Assembly: GCA_039519185.1 (NCBI GenBank)
Contig: CM076851.1
Span: 46,916,751 to 46,980,750, forward strand
Source of the DNA: Astragalus membranaceus
Taxonomy: Eukaryota > Streptophyta > Magnoliopsida > Fabales > Fabaceae
Length of the DNA stretch: 64,000 bases
Direction: 5' to 3'
Part shown: positions 44,767 to 55,653 of the stretch, piece by piece
Numbering within the stretch: the first letter of the stretch is position 1
Layout: every line of letters begins with the position of its first letter
The notes under the pieces: model-generated
Seen by the model: only the letters and a program-made list of their open reading frames with translations
Told to the model about the DNA's origin: nothing
The model's database searches: none
Program-made: the position numbers and the translations under genes

Positions 44767-46419
44767 TGTAACGCCCCAAAATAATTTAATTATTTATTTA
44801 ATTAAATTATTTAAGGCTTAAAATATTTATTTAATTTAATTAAATAATTCGAGTTTAATTATTTTATTTTATTTTTATTAGGGGGTGTTGTCACTATTTA
44901 AGTGGTGCGAGCAAGGGCCCGTGATCCACAATTAGGCCCGTGGCCCATTTCTTTGGCATAGGAGTCGAATTCATTGGGGTCTAGGGAGTTAGTGGCAATT
45001 CACCCAAGTGAGAAAAGAAAGAAAAAGAAACGTAAGAGGGAGTGAGAAGAGAGTTGCGAAGAGGAGAAGAAGAAAGGGGCGAAGCTCATAGAGAAGAGGA
45101 GGAGGATCATTGGTGGTTCGCATTCTTCACTTGGAGCTTGGCTAGCAAATTCGACTTCCATAAGGTTAGGGGGTCCTCTTTTTGTTCTTAATGAGTATGC
45201 GAATTATGAATTGCTTAGGGTTAGGGTCCTAGGTTAGTTCCATGATTAAATTGTGTTGTTGTTGAGGAATTATAATATTGTGATGTTGTTGTTGAATTAT
45301 TATGTTGAGAATTTTATGATTGATGATTGAATTGTGGTAAAATGCGAATTGTAGACCATATGTTTGAGTATATGATTATTTGGTGATTATGTAGTGAAAT
45401 TGAGAATCATGGTGACATGTTAGAAATATATATAATTGGGCGTTTTGATGAATTTAGTTTGGTGAATGAAAGTGAGAAAAATTCTGTTTAGGAGCCCCTA
45501 GGCGCCTTGGGCGCCATAAGCATGTTGCTGAAATTTTCAGTGTTGCGCCTAGTCATGGGCGCCAGGCGCCCAGCAGTGTGCTGCGCCAGTTTTCCAAAAA
45601 TTCTGTGTCACTGTGTTGCCATTCTGTGTTGCTGTCCCTGTTGCCTGTGTTGCCATCCTGTGTTCCTGTGCTGCCAGTTTTGGCACTCGTTGCTTGAGCC
45701 ATGGGCGCCAAGGGCCCCAAAGTTCTGGTGATAGTTTTGTGAAAATTGTTTTCAGGTTTTTATACTTATGTAAAATGGCTCATGAAAACTGATTTTGGTC
45801 AAGAAAGGAGTTGAGTTGCGTATTTTCACTAGGTGCCTAGTGCATGGGCGCCAAAAATAATGTTCAGCTTTTGACAAAATTTTTATTGAGTTTTCATGTC
45901 CTGAGAATTTGGCTCGTGTAAAATAAATTTCGAAGAAAAATGAGTTCTGTTGCAAGTTGGTCTTAGGCGCCTAGTGCTTGGGCGCCATGTTGCTGCTGTT
46001 CCCTGGGCGCGCCTGTGCGCATTGTTGCTTCTGGGCGCCAGCGCCTATGCGCGTGTTGCCTTCCTGGGCGCCTAGCGCCCAGCGCCTGTGCGCTGTGCGC
46101 GTGTTGTTCCCCTGGGCGCCTAGCGCCTGTGCGCTGTTGCGCGTGTTGTTCCTGGGCGCCAGCGCCCATGCGCCTGTGCGTGTTGCTTCTCCTGGGCGCC
46201 AAGCGCCCATGCGCCAAGCGCTGTGTTGCCCCTGGGCGCCCAGCGCCCATGCGCCAGTTTCCAGGATGTCTAACATTTTTCCTAAATTGTTTTTAATGTA
46301 ACTTTTGACTCGGTTATCCAAATTCAACGGTTCAAAATGCGTTTTGAAGCTAATTTCAGTGCCTATCCAATAGTCTCAATTTTATGCAAAAATAAATTAT
46401 TTTTACTGGTGTTTCTGGC
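44767..46419 (+). repeat. 5' LTR of the young Tekay element, 3' third deleted (1653 bp)
   Basis: It begins TGTAACGCCCC and matches the 3' LTR at 50788-52442 almost base for base. At 46420 it changes from LTR to gag sequence (LTR copy continues TGATGGTG, here AGACGGG). The GGCGCC word cluster lies at 45497-46255. Frames here on both strands are produced by the repeated words. Confidence 0.95.
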
Positions 46420-49400
46420 AGACGGGACGATGCTGCACTTGCTGCTGCCTTGCAGGCTATAGCCGGGGCGATGGGTAATATACCCGGTGCTGTTAATGGT
46501 GGGACGCGCAATTTGGCTACGTTCCAGAGAGAGAACCCACCTGTCTTTAAGGGCAAGTATAATCCAGATGGTGCTCTGGCATGGCTGAAAGAGATTGAAA
46601 GGATATTTCGAGTCATGGATTGTGATGATGCGCAGAAGGTCAGGTATGGTACCCATACGCTGGCAGAGGAAGCTGATGATTGGTGGATGGAGGTGAGGCA
46701 GAGATTAGAAACTGCTAATGAAGAGATAACTTGGGCTGTTTTCCGTAGAGAGTTCTTGCGGAAGTATTTTCCTGAAGATGTGAGAGGTAAGAAAGAAATA
46801 GAATTCCTTGAGCTGAAGCAAGGAAGCATGTCAGTGACAGAGTATGCTGCCAAGTTCACTGAATTGGCTAAGTTTTATCCCCATTATGCTGATGCTGACT
46901 CTGAGTTCTCAAAGTGTATTAAGTTTGAGAATGGGCTGAGGGCTGATATTAAGAAAGCTGTAGGGTACCAGAAGATTCGGGTATTCGCTGATTTGATCGA
47001 CAGTTGCAGGATATATGAGGATGATAGTAATGCTCACTCCAGGGTCATGAGGGATCTGAGGGGTAAATTTCAGAACCGGGGTAAACCGTATGAGGCTCCA
47101 GCTGGTAAGGGTAAGCAGAGGTATGCTGATAATAAGAAAACAAGTGGGGGAGATGCCCCTGCGAAGGTTGTGTGCTACAGGTGTGGCAAGCCGGGTCACA
47201 AGAGTTTTGACTGCTCGGATAATAAATGTTTCAAATGCGGTAAAGAGGGTCATGTGGCTGCGAAATGTGAGAAAAGGGATGTGGTGTGCTACAATTGCGG
47301 AGAATCAGGTCATATTAGTACTAAGTGTACTAAACCGAAGAAAGAGAAGTCCCATGGAAAGGTGTTTGCTCTCGCAGGATCAGAGGACACTAATGAGATT
47401 CGAGGTACATGTTTTATTAATGGTATTCCCTTGATTGCTATTATTGATACTGGTGCTACGCATTCTTTTATTGCTGCTTTGTGTGCTGAGAAATTGGACC
47501 TTGTTTTATCTTCTATGATGAGGGAGATGGTTATTGACACTCCAGCTAAGGGTTCAGTAACTACCTCTCTTGTGTGTGCTAAGTGCCCTCTGTCAATCTT
47601 CGGCAGAAATTTTCTTGTTGATCTTATTTGTTTGCCGTTGGGAGGGTTGGATGTCATTCTTTGTATGGACTGGTTAGTATTTAACCATGTGCATATTAAT
47701 TGTTTCCGGAGATCTGTGAGTTTCTTTCCTCCCGAAGAGGAAGAATCAGTGTTGTTGCCTGCTGGTCATTTGCATAAGGTAATGAAGGAGGGAGTTCATC
47801 TGTTTGCCTTGATGGCGTCATTGTCTGCTGAGAATCAGGCAATCATTGAAAGGGTTCAAGTAGTGTGTGAGTTCCCTGAAGTGTTCCCAGATGAAATTCC
47901 AAGTGTTCCGCCAGAGAGGGAGGTTGAGTTTGCCATTGATCTTATACCTGGTACTAGGCCTGTGTCTATGGCACCGTACCGAATGTCAGCCTCAGAGTTG
48001 TCTGAATTGAAAAAGCAATTAGAAGATCTGCTTGAGAAGAAATTTGTAAGGCCAAGTGTGTCACCGTGGGGTGCTCCGGTATTGTTAGTGAAAAAGAAGG
48101 ACGGGAGCATGAGACTTTGTGTCGATTATAGGCAATTGAACAAAGTGACAATAAAGAACAGGTATCCGCTTCCCAGAATTGATGATCTGATGGACCAGTT
48201 GGTAAGTGCTAAGGTGTTTAGTAAAATCGATTTGAGGTCGGGTTATCACCAGATCAAGGTAAAGGATGAAGACATTCAGAAAACCGCTTTCAGAACGAGA
48301 TATGGGCACTATGAGTATTCTGTTATGCCGTTTGGGGTTACCAATGCGCCGGGTGTGTTTATGGAGTACATGAATCGTACCTTTCATAGTTACTTGGATC
48401 GGTTTGTAGTTGTGTTTATTGACGACATTCTGGTGTATTCTAAGACAGAAGAGGAGCACTCAGAACATTTGAGGTTAGTGCTGGAAGTATTGAAAGAAAA
48501 GAAATTGTATGCAAAATTGTCTAAGTGTGAGTTCTGGCTGAATGAAGTAGGTTTCCTTGGTCATATTATCTCTGGTAATGGTATAGCTGTGGACCCAGCC
48601 AAGGTTGATGCTGTGTCTCAATGGGAGAGCCCGAAGTCAGTTACAGAGATTAGAAGCTTTTTGGGTTTAGCTGGTTATTACAGGAGATTTATTGAAGGCT
48701 TCTCGAAGTTGGCACTTCCGTTGACTCAATTGACGTGTAAGGGAAAAGCTTTTGTGTGGGATGCACGCTGTGAGGAGAGCTTCAATGAGTTGAAGAAGAG
48801 GTTGACTACATCGCCCGTTTTGACTTTGCCTGTTCCTGACCGACCGTTTGTAGTTTATTGCGATGCTTCCAAGATGGGTTTGGGAGGTGTATTGATGCAA
48901 GAGGGTAAGGTAGTAGCTTATGCGTCCAGACAGTTGAGGACCCATGAGAAGAACTACCCTACTCATGATTTGGAGCTAGCTGCAATTGTGTTTGTGCTGA
49001 AAATTTGGAGGCACTATCTGTATGGTACCAGATTCGAAGTGTTTAGTGACCATAAGAGTCTGAAATACTTGTTTGATCAGAAGGAGCTAAATATGAGACA
49101 GAGACGTTGGTTAGAGTTGCTGAAGGATTATGATTTCGGCTTGAACTATCACCCCGGCAAAGCTAATGTCGTGGCTGATGCTTTAAGTCGGAAGAGTTTG
49201 CATATGTCAGCTATGATGGTGAAAGAGTTAGAGTTGATTGAGCAGTTTTGGGACATGAGTCTGGTTTGTGAAGTGACACCGCAGAGTGTCAGATTGGGGA
49301 TGTTGAAGATCGGAAATGAATTTTTGGTTAGTGTCCGAGAAGCACAAAAGTCAGATGTAAAGTTGGTAGACCTGTTGGTTGTGAATGATCAAGATGTGGA

Positions 49401-50775
49401 TGGAGATTTCAAGTTAGATTCCCAAGGTGTATTGAGATTCAGAGATAGGATCTGCATTCCTGACGATGCTGAGATGAAGAGAATGATTCTTGAGGAGAGC
49501 CATAGAAGCAAGTTGAGTATTCATCCCGGGGCTACGAAAATGTACCAAGATTTGAAGAGAATGTTCTGGTGGCCTGGTATGAAGAAGGATGTGGCGCAGT
49601 TTGTGTATTCGTGTCTGACTTGTCAGAAGTCTAAGATTGAGCATCAGAAGCCTGCGGGGTTGATGCAACCATTGGAGATTCCGGAATGGAAATGGGATAG
49701 CATTTCCATGGATTTTGTAACTGGTTTGCCAAATACAGTGAGAGGGTTTGATGCTATATGGGTGGTTGTAGACAGGTTGTCTAAGTCTGCTCATTTCTTA
49801 CCAATTAATATGACTTATCCAGTTCCAAAGTTGGCAGAAATCTACATCAAGACTATTGTGAAGTTGCATGGCGTTCCGCTTAGTATTGTATCTGATAGAG
49901 ATCCAAGATTCACCTCTGAATTTTGGAAGAGTTTGCAGGAAGCTTTGGGTTCTAAGTTGAGGTTGAGCTCCGCTTATCATCCGCAGACAGATGGTCAGAC
50001 GGAGAGGACTATTCAGTCGTTAGAGGACTTGTTGAGGGCATGTGTTCTTGAGCAGGGAGGTTCATGGGATTCTCATCTTTCGTTGATAGAATTCACCTAT
50101 AACAACAGTTTTCACTCTAGTATTGGTATGGCACCGTTTGAGGCATTGTATGGTCGGAGATGTAGGACTCCGTTGTGTTGGTATGAATCCGGGGAGAGTG
50201 CAGTGTTGGGGCCTGAAATTGTGCGAGAAACAACTGAGAAGGTAAAATTAATCCGTGAGAAGATGAAAGCGTCGCAGAGTCGACAAAAGAGCTATCATGA
50301 TAAGAGAAGGAAGGATTTAGAGTTTCAGGCCGGTGATCATGTGTTCCTGAGAGTCACTCCGGTGACTGGTGTTGGGCGTGCCTTGAAATCTAAGAAGTTA
50401 ACTCCCCGTTTCATTGGTCCGTATCAGATTACGGAGAGGGTGGGAAGTGTTGCATATAGGGTGGCTTTGCCGCCTAATCTTTCGAACTTGCATGACGTGT
50501 TTCACGTGTCACAACTTCGAAAGTATGTTCCGGACCCGTCCCATGTGATTCAGATGGATGAAGTAGAGGTGCGGGATAATCTCACCGTGGAGACTATGCC
50601 TGTGCGGATTGAAGATAGAGAAGTGAAGACTCTGAGAGGGAAAGAAATTCTTTTGGTGAAAGTGGTTTGGTTAGGAGCTGCTGGTGAGAGTATGACTTGG
50701 GAGCTGGAGAGCAAGATGCGGGAGGCATATCCGGAGTTGTTTGATTCAGGTAATTTCGAGGACGAAATATTCTAA
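46420..50775 (+). CDS. Tekay-type gag-pol polyprotein, uninterrupted (about 1450 codons), start codon deleted
   Basis: Numbering from codon 1 at TTG 46450: gag core about 20-200 (LAWLKEIERIFRVMDC, FRREFLRKYFPEDVRG); three CCHC knuckles at about 241, 258 and 279 (CYRCGKPGHKSFDC, CFKCGKEGHVAAKC, CYNCGESGHISTKC); protease at about 330 (IIDTGATHSF); reverse transcriptase about 510-690 with active site FIDDILVY near 656; RNase H about 800-910 (YCDASKMGLGG, DHKSLKYLF); integrase zinc domain about 1017-1057; DDE core with SMDFVTGLP, IVSDRDPRF and TDGQTERT; GPY at about 1322; chromodomain-like end about 1380-1440. There is no stop or frameshift. The frame is open to the deletion joint at 46420, where the family would have an ATG one or two codons upstream; the first in-frame ATG is now 46471. 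Confidence 0.95.
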   Translation, partial: RRDDAALAAALQAIAGAMGNIPGAVNGGTRNLATFQRENPPVFKGKYNPDGALAWLKEIERIFRVMDCDDAQKVRYGTHTLAEEADDWWMEVRQRLETANEEITWAVFRREFLRKYFPEDVRGKKEIEFLELKQGSMSVTEYAAKFTELAKFYPHYADADSEFSKCIKFENGLRADIKKAVGYQKIRVFADLIDSCRIYEDDSNAHSRVMRDLRGKFQNRGKPYEAPAGKGKQRYADNKKTSGGDAPAKVVCYRCGKPGHKSFDCSDNKCFKCGKEGHVAAKCEKRDVVCYNCGESGHISTKCTKPKKEKSHGKVFALAGSEDTNEIRGTCFINGIPLIAIIDTGATHSFIAALCAEKLDLVLSSMMREMVIDTPAKGSVTTSLVCAKCPLSIFGRNFLVDLICLPLGGLDVILCMDWLVFNHVHINCFRRSVSFFPPEEEESVLLPAGHLHKVMKEGVHLFALMASLSAENQAIIERVQVVCEFPEVFPDEIPSVPPEREVEFAIDLIPGTRPVSMAPYRMSASELSELKKQLEDLLEKKFVRPSVSPWGAPVLLVKKKDGSMRLCVDYRQLNKVTIKNRYPLPRIDDLMDQLVSAKVFSKIDLRSGYHQIKVKDEDIQKTAFRTRYGHYEYSVMPFGVTNAPGVFMEYMNRTFHSYLDRFVVVFIDDILVYSKTEEEHSEHLRLVLEVLKEKKLYAKLSKCEFWLNEVGFLGHIISGNGIAVDPAKVDAVSQWESPKSVTEIRSFLGLAGYYRRFIEGFSKLALPLTQLTCKGKAFVWDARCEESFNELKKRLTTSPVLTLPVPDRPFVVYCDASKMGLGGVLMQEGKVVAYASRQLRTHEKNYPTHDLELAAIVFVLKIWRHYLYGTRFEVFSDHKSLKYLFDQKELNMRQRRWLELLKDYDFGLNYHPGKANVVADALSRKSLHMSAMMVKELELIEQFWDMSLVCEVTPQSVRLGMLKIGNEFLVSVREAQKSDVKLVDLLVVNDQDVDGDFKLDSQGVLRFRDRICIPDDAEMKRMILEESHRSKLSIHPGATKMYQDLKRMFWWPGMKKDVAQFVYSCLTCQKSKIEHQKPAGLMQPLEIPEWKWDSISMDFVTGLPNTVRGFDAIWVVVDRLSKSAHFLPINMTYPVPKLAEIYIKTIVKLHGVPLSIVSDRDPRFTSEFWKSLQEALGSKLRLSSAYHPQTDGQTERTIQSLEDLLRACVLEQGGSWDSHLSLIEFTYNNSFHSSIGMAPFEALYGRRCRTPLCWYESGESAVLGPEIVRETTEKVKLIREKMKASQSRQKSYHDKRRKDLEFQAGDHVFLRVTPVTGVGRALKSKKLTPRFIGPYQITERVGSVAYRVALPPNLSNLHDVFHVSQLRKYVPDPSHVIQMDEVEVRDNLTVETMPVRIEDREVKTLRGKEILLVKVVWLGAAGESMTWELESKMREAYPELFDSGNFEDEIF

Positions 50776-50776
50776 G

Positions 50777-50787
50777 TGGCGGAGAGT
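50777..50787 (+). promoter_or_regulatory. Polypurine tract, interrupted by a C
   Basis: GTGGCGGAGAG followed by T and the LTR. In the relative at 942-950 the same tract is GGGGGAGAG without the C. Confidence 0.65.
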
Positions 50788-53365
50788 TGTAACGCCCCAA
50801 AATAATTTAATTATTTATTTAATTAAGTTATTTAAGGCTTACAATATTTATTTAATTTAATTAAATAATTCGAGTTTAATTATTTTATTTTATTTTTATT
50901 AGGGGGTGTTGTCACTATTTAAGTGGTGCGAGCAAGGGCCCGTGATCCACAATTAGGCCCGTGGCCCATTTCTTTGGCATAGGAGTCGAATTCATTGGGG
51001 TCTAGGGAGTTAGTGGCAATTCACCCAAGTGAGAAAAGAAAGAAAAAGAAACGTAAGAGGGAGTGAGAAGAGAGTTGCGAAGAGGAGAAGAAGAAAGGGG
51101 CGAAGCTCATAGAGAAGAGGAGGAGGATCATTGGTGGTTCGCATTCTTCACTTGGAGCTTGGCTAGCAAATTCGACTTCCATAAGGTTAGGGGGTCCTCT
51201 TTTTGTTCTTAATGAGTATGCGAATTATGAATTGCTTAGGGTTAGGGTCCTAGGTTAGTTCCATGATTAAATTGTGTTGTTGTTGAGGAATTATAATATT
51301 GTGATGTTGTTGTTGAATTATTATGTTGAGAATTTTATGATTGATGATTGAATTGTGGTAAAATGCGAATTGTAGACCATATGTTTGAGTATATGATTAT
51401 TTGGTGATTATGTAGTGAAATTGAGAATCATGGTGACATGTTAGAAATATATATATAATTGGGCGTTTTGATGAATTTAGTTTGGTGAATGAAAGTGAGA
51501 AAAATTCTGTTTAGGAGCCCCTAGGCGCCTTGGGCGCCATAAGCATGTTGCTGAAATTTTCAGTGTTGCGCCTAGTCATGGGCGCCAGGCGCCCAGCAGT
51601 GTGCTGCGCCAGTTTTCCAAAAATTCTGTGTCACTGTGTTGCCATTCTGTGTTGCTGTCCCTGTTGCCTGTGTTGCCATCCTGTGTTCCTGTGCTGCCAG
51701 TTTTGGCACTCGTTGCTTGAGCCATGGGCGCCAAGGGCCCCAAAGTTCTGGTGATAGTTTTGTGAAAATTGTTTTCAGGTTTTTATACTTATGTAAAATG
51801 GCTCATGAAAACTGATTTTGGTCAAGAAAGGAGTTGAGTTGCGTATTTTCACTAGGTGCCTAGTGCATGGGCTCCAAAAATAATGTTCAGCTTTTGACAA
51901 AATTTTTATTGAGTTTTCATGTCCTGAGAATTTGGCTCGTGTAAAATAAATTTCGAAGAAAAATGAGTTCTGTTGCAAGTTGGTCTTAGGCGCCTAGTGC
52001 TTGGGCGCCATGTTGCTGCTGTTCCCTGGGCGCGCCTGTGCGCGTTGTTGCTTCTGGGCGCCAGCGCCTATGCGCGTGTTGCCTTCCTGGGCGCCTAGCG
52101 CCCAGCGCCTGTGCGCTGTGCGCGTGTTGTTCCCCTGGGCGTCTAGCGCCTGTGCGCTGTTGCGCGTGTTGTTCCTGGGCGCCAGCGCCCATGCGCCTGT
52201 GCGTGTTGCTTCTCCTGGGCGCCAAGCGCCCATGCGCCAAGCGCTGTGTTGCCCCTGGGCGCCCAGCGCCCATGCGCCAGTTTCCAGGATGTCTAACATT
52301 TTTCCTAAATTGTTTTTAATGTAACTTTTGACTCGGTTATCCAAATTCAACGGTTCAAAATGCGTTTTGAAGCTAATTTCAGTGCCTATCCAATAGTCTC
52401 AATTTTATGCAAAAATAAATTATTTTTACTGGTGTTTCTGGCTGATGGTGTTCAAGTGTCTAAATGACTGTTTTCCTCCATTTTTTCCTATGTCGTGTCA
52501 ATGTCCTGAGTTGGTCTATTTGAATTGGTGTTGTTGTGAGTGGTGAGCTGAATTGGTGAGTGATGATGAGGTGAGATTGGTGAGCAGAGGCTTCGGCCTA
52601 ATTTTGATTTGGTGAGTTAATTAATGCACTATGGTGAGACTAGAATTTAAAATGTGAATTGATTGATTGGTGGTGTGTTGTGATGCATTCTCCATAACAC
52701 CTCATGAAGCATGTGCATTATTGGTGAGCAGAGGCTACGGCCTAATTTTATTTGGTGAGCAGAGGCTACGGCCTATTTGTATTTGGTGACGGATCCGACA
52801 TGCATGTACCCGTGGAGTTTGGGTTGCATTACATGCATAATCATATATTGTATAGTGCTGATTGGAATGAGAATGCTGATTTGATTGTCCCCATTGTTGT
52901 GAATTGGTGTGCCTGGTTTCCTTTTTCCTATGCATTGCTTAATTCTCATATGTTATTAATTATGAAAAGAGACTCACCCTACTGCCTTTATATATGTTGC
53001 TTCTTATGTCGGCAACGTGCAGGTAATATCGAGTGAAGGATTCCTTCATGCCTTCGTCTGTTAGGAAGTGTCACTCTCTGATACGTAGCACCAGGGGGGG
53101 GGGTATCCTATGTTTATGCATTATTTTTCCTAAACTGTTAGATTTGATTGGTGATGTATTGGTTTTAAGTTTTAGAACTCATATTTATTCCGCTGCTGAT
53201 GGTGATTGGTTTTAGTTGATGCGAACTAAACATTTTTTTTCATGGTGTTATGTATCTTGTTATTTATGAAGTAAATGTAGCACTCGCTTGAATTGTTTTC
53301 AAAAAAAAAAAAAAAGAGACTCTGATTTTATTTAAAAATAAAGTTATTAGAAAAGGGGTGTTACA
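50788..53365 (+). repeat. 3' LTR of the young Tekay element (2578 bp, complete)
   Basis: The ends are TGTAACGCCCC and GGGGTGTTACA. Parts in order: AT-rich start, purine-rich region (51030-51130), GGCGCC cluster (51518-52280), block GTAACTTTTGACTCGG (52320), three copies of 'ggtgagcagaggct.cggcct' (52582, 52722, 52756), and a 'ggggggggg' run (53092-53101). It supplies the sequence missing from the 5' LTR. Confidence 0.95.
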
Positions 53366-53897
53366 ATCACCATCCTAAACTTCAAATTTGATCAAAGCTT
53401 TCCTTTCTCTCTCTAGGGTTCACCATGGAAGACAAAGTTTGGTGAGGAATTTCATGAAACCGAGAACACCCATGAAAAGAGGAAGATGGGATGACTCCAT
53501 TAACACAAAACCTCACACAAAACTCAAGCCTTTTCTCTTCCTTTCTCCCCTTCTCTCTCTCTCTCTCTCTCTTTTCTCCATTTTCTTCTTGTTTTTCCTT
53601 TTTCCTCTCTTTTCTCTTCTCTTCGACTTCCTCCTCTCTTTCTCACTTTTCTTTTTCTTTCTTTTCTTTTAAAACAACATAAGTGAGGGTGTGGGGGGTG
53701 AAAAGACCTCTATGCCCCTCACTCTATTTTAACTTCCTAAAATACCCTTACTATCTATTATTCACTTAAAACCCCACAACAATCAATAATTAATCTAGCA
53801 CTTAATTAACGAACTTTATTAGTCAACCACTAAAAATAATTAAATGGTTTGAACGTCAAAATAATTAAATTAATTATTTTGGGGATGTTACAATTTC

Positions 53898-53904
53898 TTT
53901 CCAT
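53898..53904 (-). pseudogene. MULE-2, start codon and first codons
   Basis: The minus strand reads TATAAAATGGAAA and then, after the solo LTR is removed, GAAATGGTGCGAAATTAGG, giving an open frame MERNGAKLG that leads into exon 1 at 41066. So the LTR lies just after the start codon. The ATG is inferred from frame continuity only. Confidence 0.55.
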
Positions 53905-55076
53905 TTTATACTCCTTTGTCGCTTAAAAAACGGAATACATAAACAATATAACATGTTACTGCACATTCAGGTAGTTTACGACGGTACGACACTAATGTGC
54001 CAAACATGTTCGGCTATGTGGAACCGTATTTGTATTTAAAATGGGTACGGTTGCACATAACCAAACCAGTCCGACACATTAGTACTGTGTCTATGGACTC
54101 ACAAAAACACCCCCAAGTCAGATAATTTTAAAGGTACAATACTGAACAACCGAACCGGTTCGGTTTTAGAGGATCGAACCAACCGCGATTTCCAAAGGAA
54201 AAAAAAAAGATAAATGCAGAAAATTTCAGGGGCGAAAATGAAAAATGGTTGGTAGGGAACCTTATTATGGTTGGCAGTGTTGAGAAGATGAGTAAAAGGT
54301 TAATGATGTAGGTGAGGAGGATAGGGTTTGGAGTGGAGAGATGGGAGGTGTGGGTGTTAGAGGGGAGTGTGTTGGAGTTGGAGGAGAAGAAGAGGGATGA
54401 TGGATAGAAGGGAAATCTTTTAGAATGTTAGGGTTATTTTGGTAAATTCATAAGAAAAAGGGGTGTGTGGTGAGTAGGGGGTGTGGGATAAGCATGGGCC
54501 TACCATTCTGATCTTACATATACAATTTTTTTGTGTGACTTTACATATACCAATCGACAACCGAAGTCTAGGTATAGATAACTCTTAAATAAATTTCCAA
54601 TTTCAATAATCCAGATTTCAATGTTAAAAGTAATTACATCCTTCCTTAAAAATGTGTTTAAGAAACTTAATTTAGTCTGCCATGAAAATTGATTCCATTG
54701 TTAAAATTAACTAAAGTTTAGGTGTAGAGTACTCTTAAATATGTAATTCAAAATTTGAATATGTGCTAATAATTTATTTTTTTGCTAATAGAAGAAAGCA
54801 GCTACATGGATGAGATATGATCTATTTAAGTTTTTTAAAACATTTTTGTATGAATAAAGTTTTCTTTTGTGTGAGCTTCAAGAATTTTCTAAAGACTTTT
54901 TTTATTAGTTTCATTAGTTTTAATGGACTAAATTAAGGTATATTATTCTTTCTTCTTTGTCGAACCTAACCCAACTTGTTTGAGATCAGATTGGGTTGCT
55001 TTGGGTCACCCAAAAATTTGGGTCTAATTTTGCCAAACCCAACCAATAAATAAGTATATGGTTGGATTTGGTGTTT
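53905..55076. other. No gene seen; 5' flank of MULE-2 and unassigned DNA
   Basis: Mostly AT-rich. A purine-rich stretch lies at 54190-54420. At 54960-55050 a 'acccaac..ttgggtt..gggtcaccc' phrase resembles the end of a hAT-type MITE, but no second end or target duplication is found. Confidence 0.5.
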
Positions 55077-55653
55077 AAATGCTTCAAAATTATTCAAACA
55101 TTTTACCTAACACTCGTATATTATCGTTCCTGTAGAAACACTCTGCTAGGGTTTCGTAAGGTGTTGTTCCTTTTTAGGTTTCCGTTTCCTTTGGATCATT
55201 GCCATGTTAACATTGCTCTTATCTATATCCGCTTCTTTGTAAACCATCCTCACACATCAGTTTTAGCTATTATATTCTCGAATCACCTAACAACTACAAG
55301 ACAAACTATAGATTGAACATCCTTGTTTCCTGGTCAGTCAATAAACAAATCCACAACCTTTCTCATACAGAAACCTGATTTTACATACAAATCACAACAA
55401 CCATCAAACCTGTTACAAACCAGTAGTAAGATCTAAACATCATAGTCATTATCTACTCCAGATAAAGTCTACATTTTAACCATCAGCTACATCTTCCATT
55501 TCACAAAACCTAAACCTTTTCAACAAAAACTAAACCTTTCATTTCAACAAATCTAAACTCTTTTTCATCCAGTATCCATCCAGAAACAACCTAGTTTAAC
55601 CCATAGCCTTAATCTTCCAAACCCTAATCTTTCCTTTAGTGTTAACCGACCAT

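Larger units (their letters stand above)
44767..53365 (+). mobile_element. Young Tekay-type Ty3/gypsy element with intact polyprotein frame and truncated 5' LTR; TSD ATCAC
   Basis: A 5' LTR (44767-46419), coding region (46420-50775), polypurine tract and 3' LTR (50788-53365) are flanked by a perfect ATCAC duplication (44762-44766 and 53366-53370). Over the 1653 bp shared by the LTRs I count five substitutions and one 2-bp indel, about 0.3 % divergence, so the insertion is recent. The 5' LTR stops after TTTCTGGC and joins directly to the second codon region of gag: about 923 bp of LTR, the primer site, the leader and the gag ATG are lost. The copy cannot complete its own replication cycle. Confidence 0.95.
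41067..53892 (-). repeat. Solo LTR in MULE-2, itself split by two later insertions; TSD ATTTC
   Basis: The left end TTTAACACCT is one change from TGTAACACC; the right end is GGGGATGTTACA. The 5-bp duplication ATTTC flanks it (41062-41066 and 53893-53897). Its own sequence is 41067-42025, 44475-44766 and 53371-53892, about 1.77 kb in total. The pieces show the usual order in minus orientation: 'cagtgagttctttcgcacccc' (41441), 'aagaactcacattg' (44500), and a pyrimidine-rich stretch with (TC)n at 53540-53660. No internal region remains. No GC-rich word cluster is seen; the 'cgattcccgactcttgggaattgaatcac' repeats at 41765-41825 lie in about that place. Confidence 0.85.

Noticed and set aside
45963..46327. 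Open frames rich in GAQ/ALGA or CAC on both strands (also at 51986-52350)
   Set aside because: Same cause: repeated GGGCGCC words in an LTR. They are identical in both LTRs because the LTRs are copies of each other.
54955..55060. Possible hAT MITE from a 'gggttgctttgggtcaccc' phrase
   Set aside because: No inverted partner and no 8-bp duplication could be found, so I leave it as unassigned.
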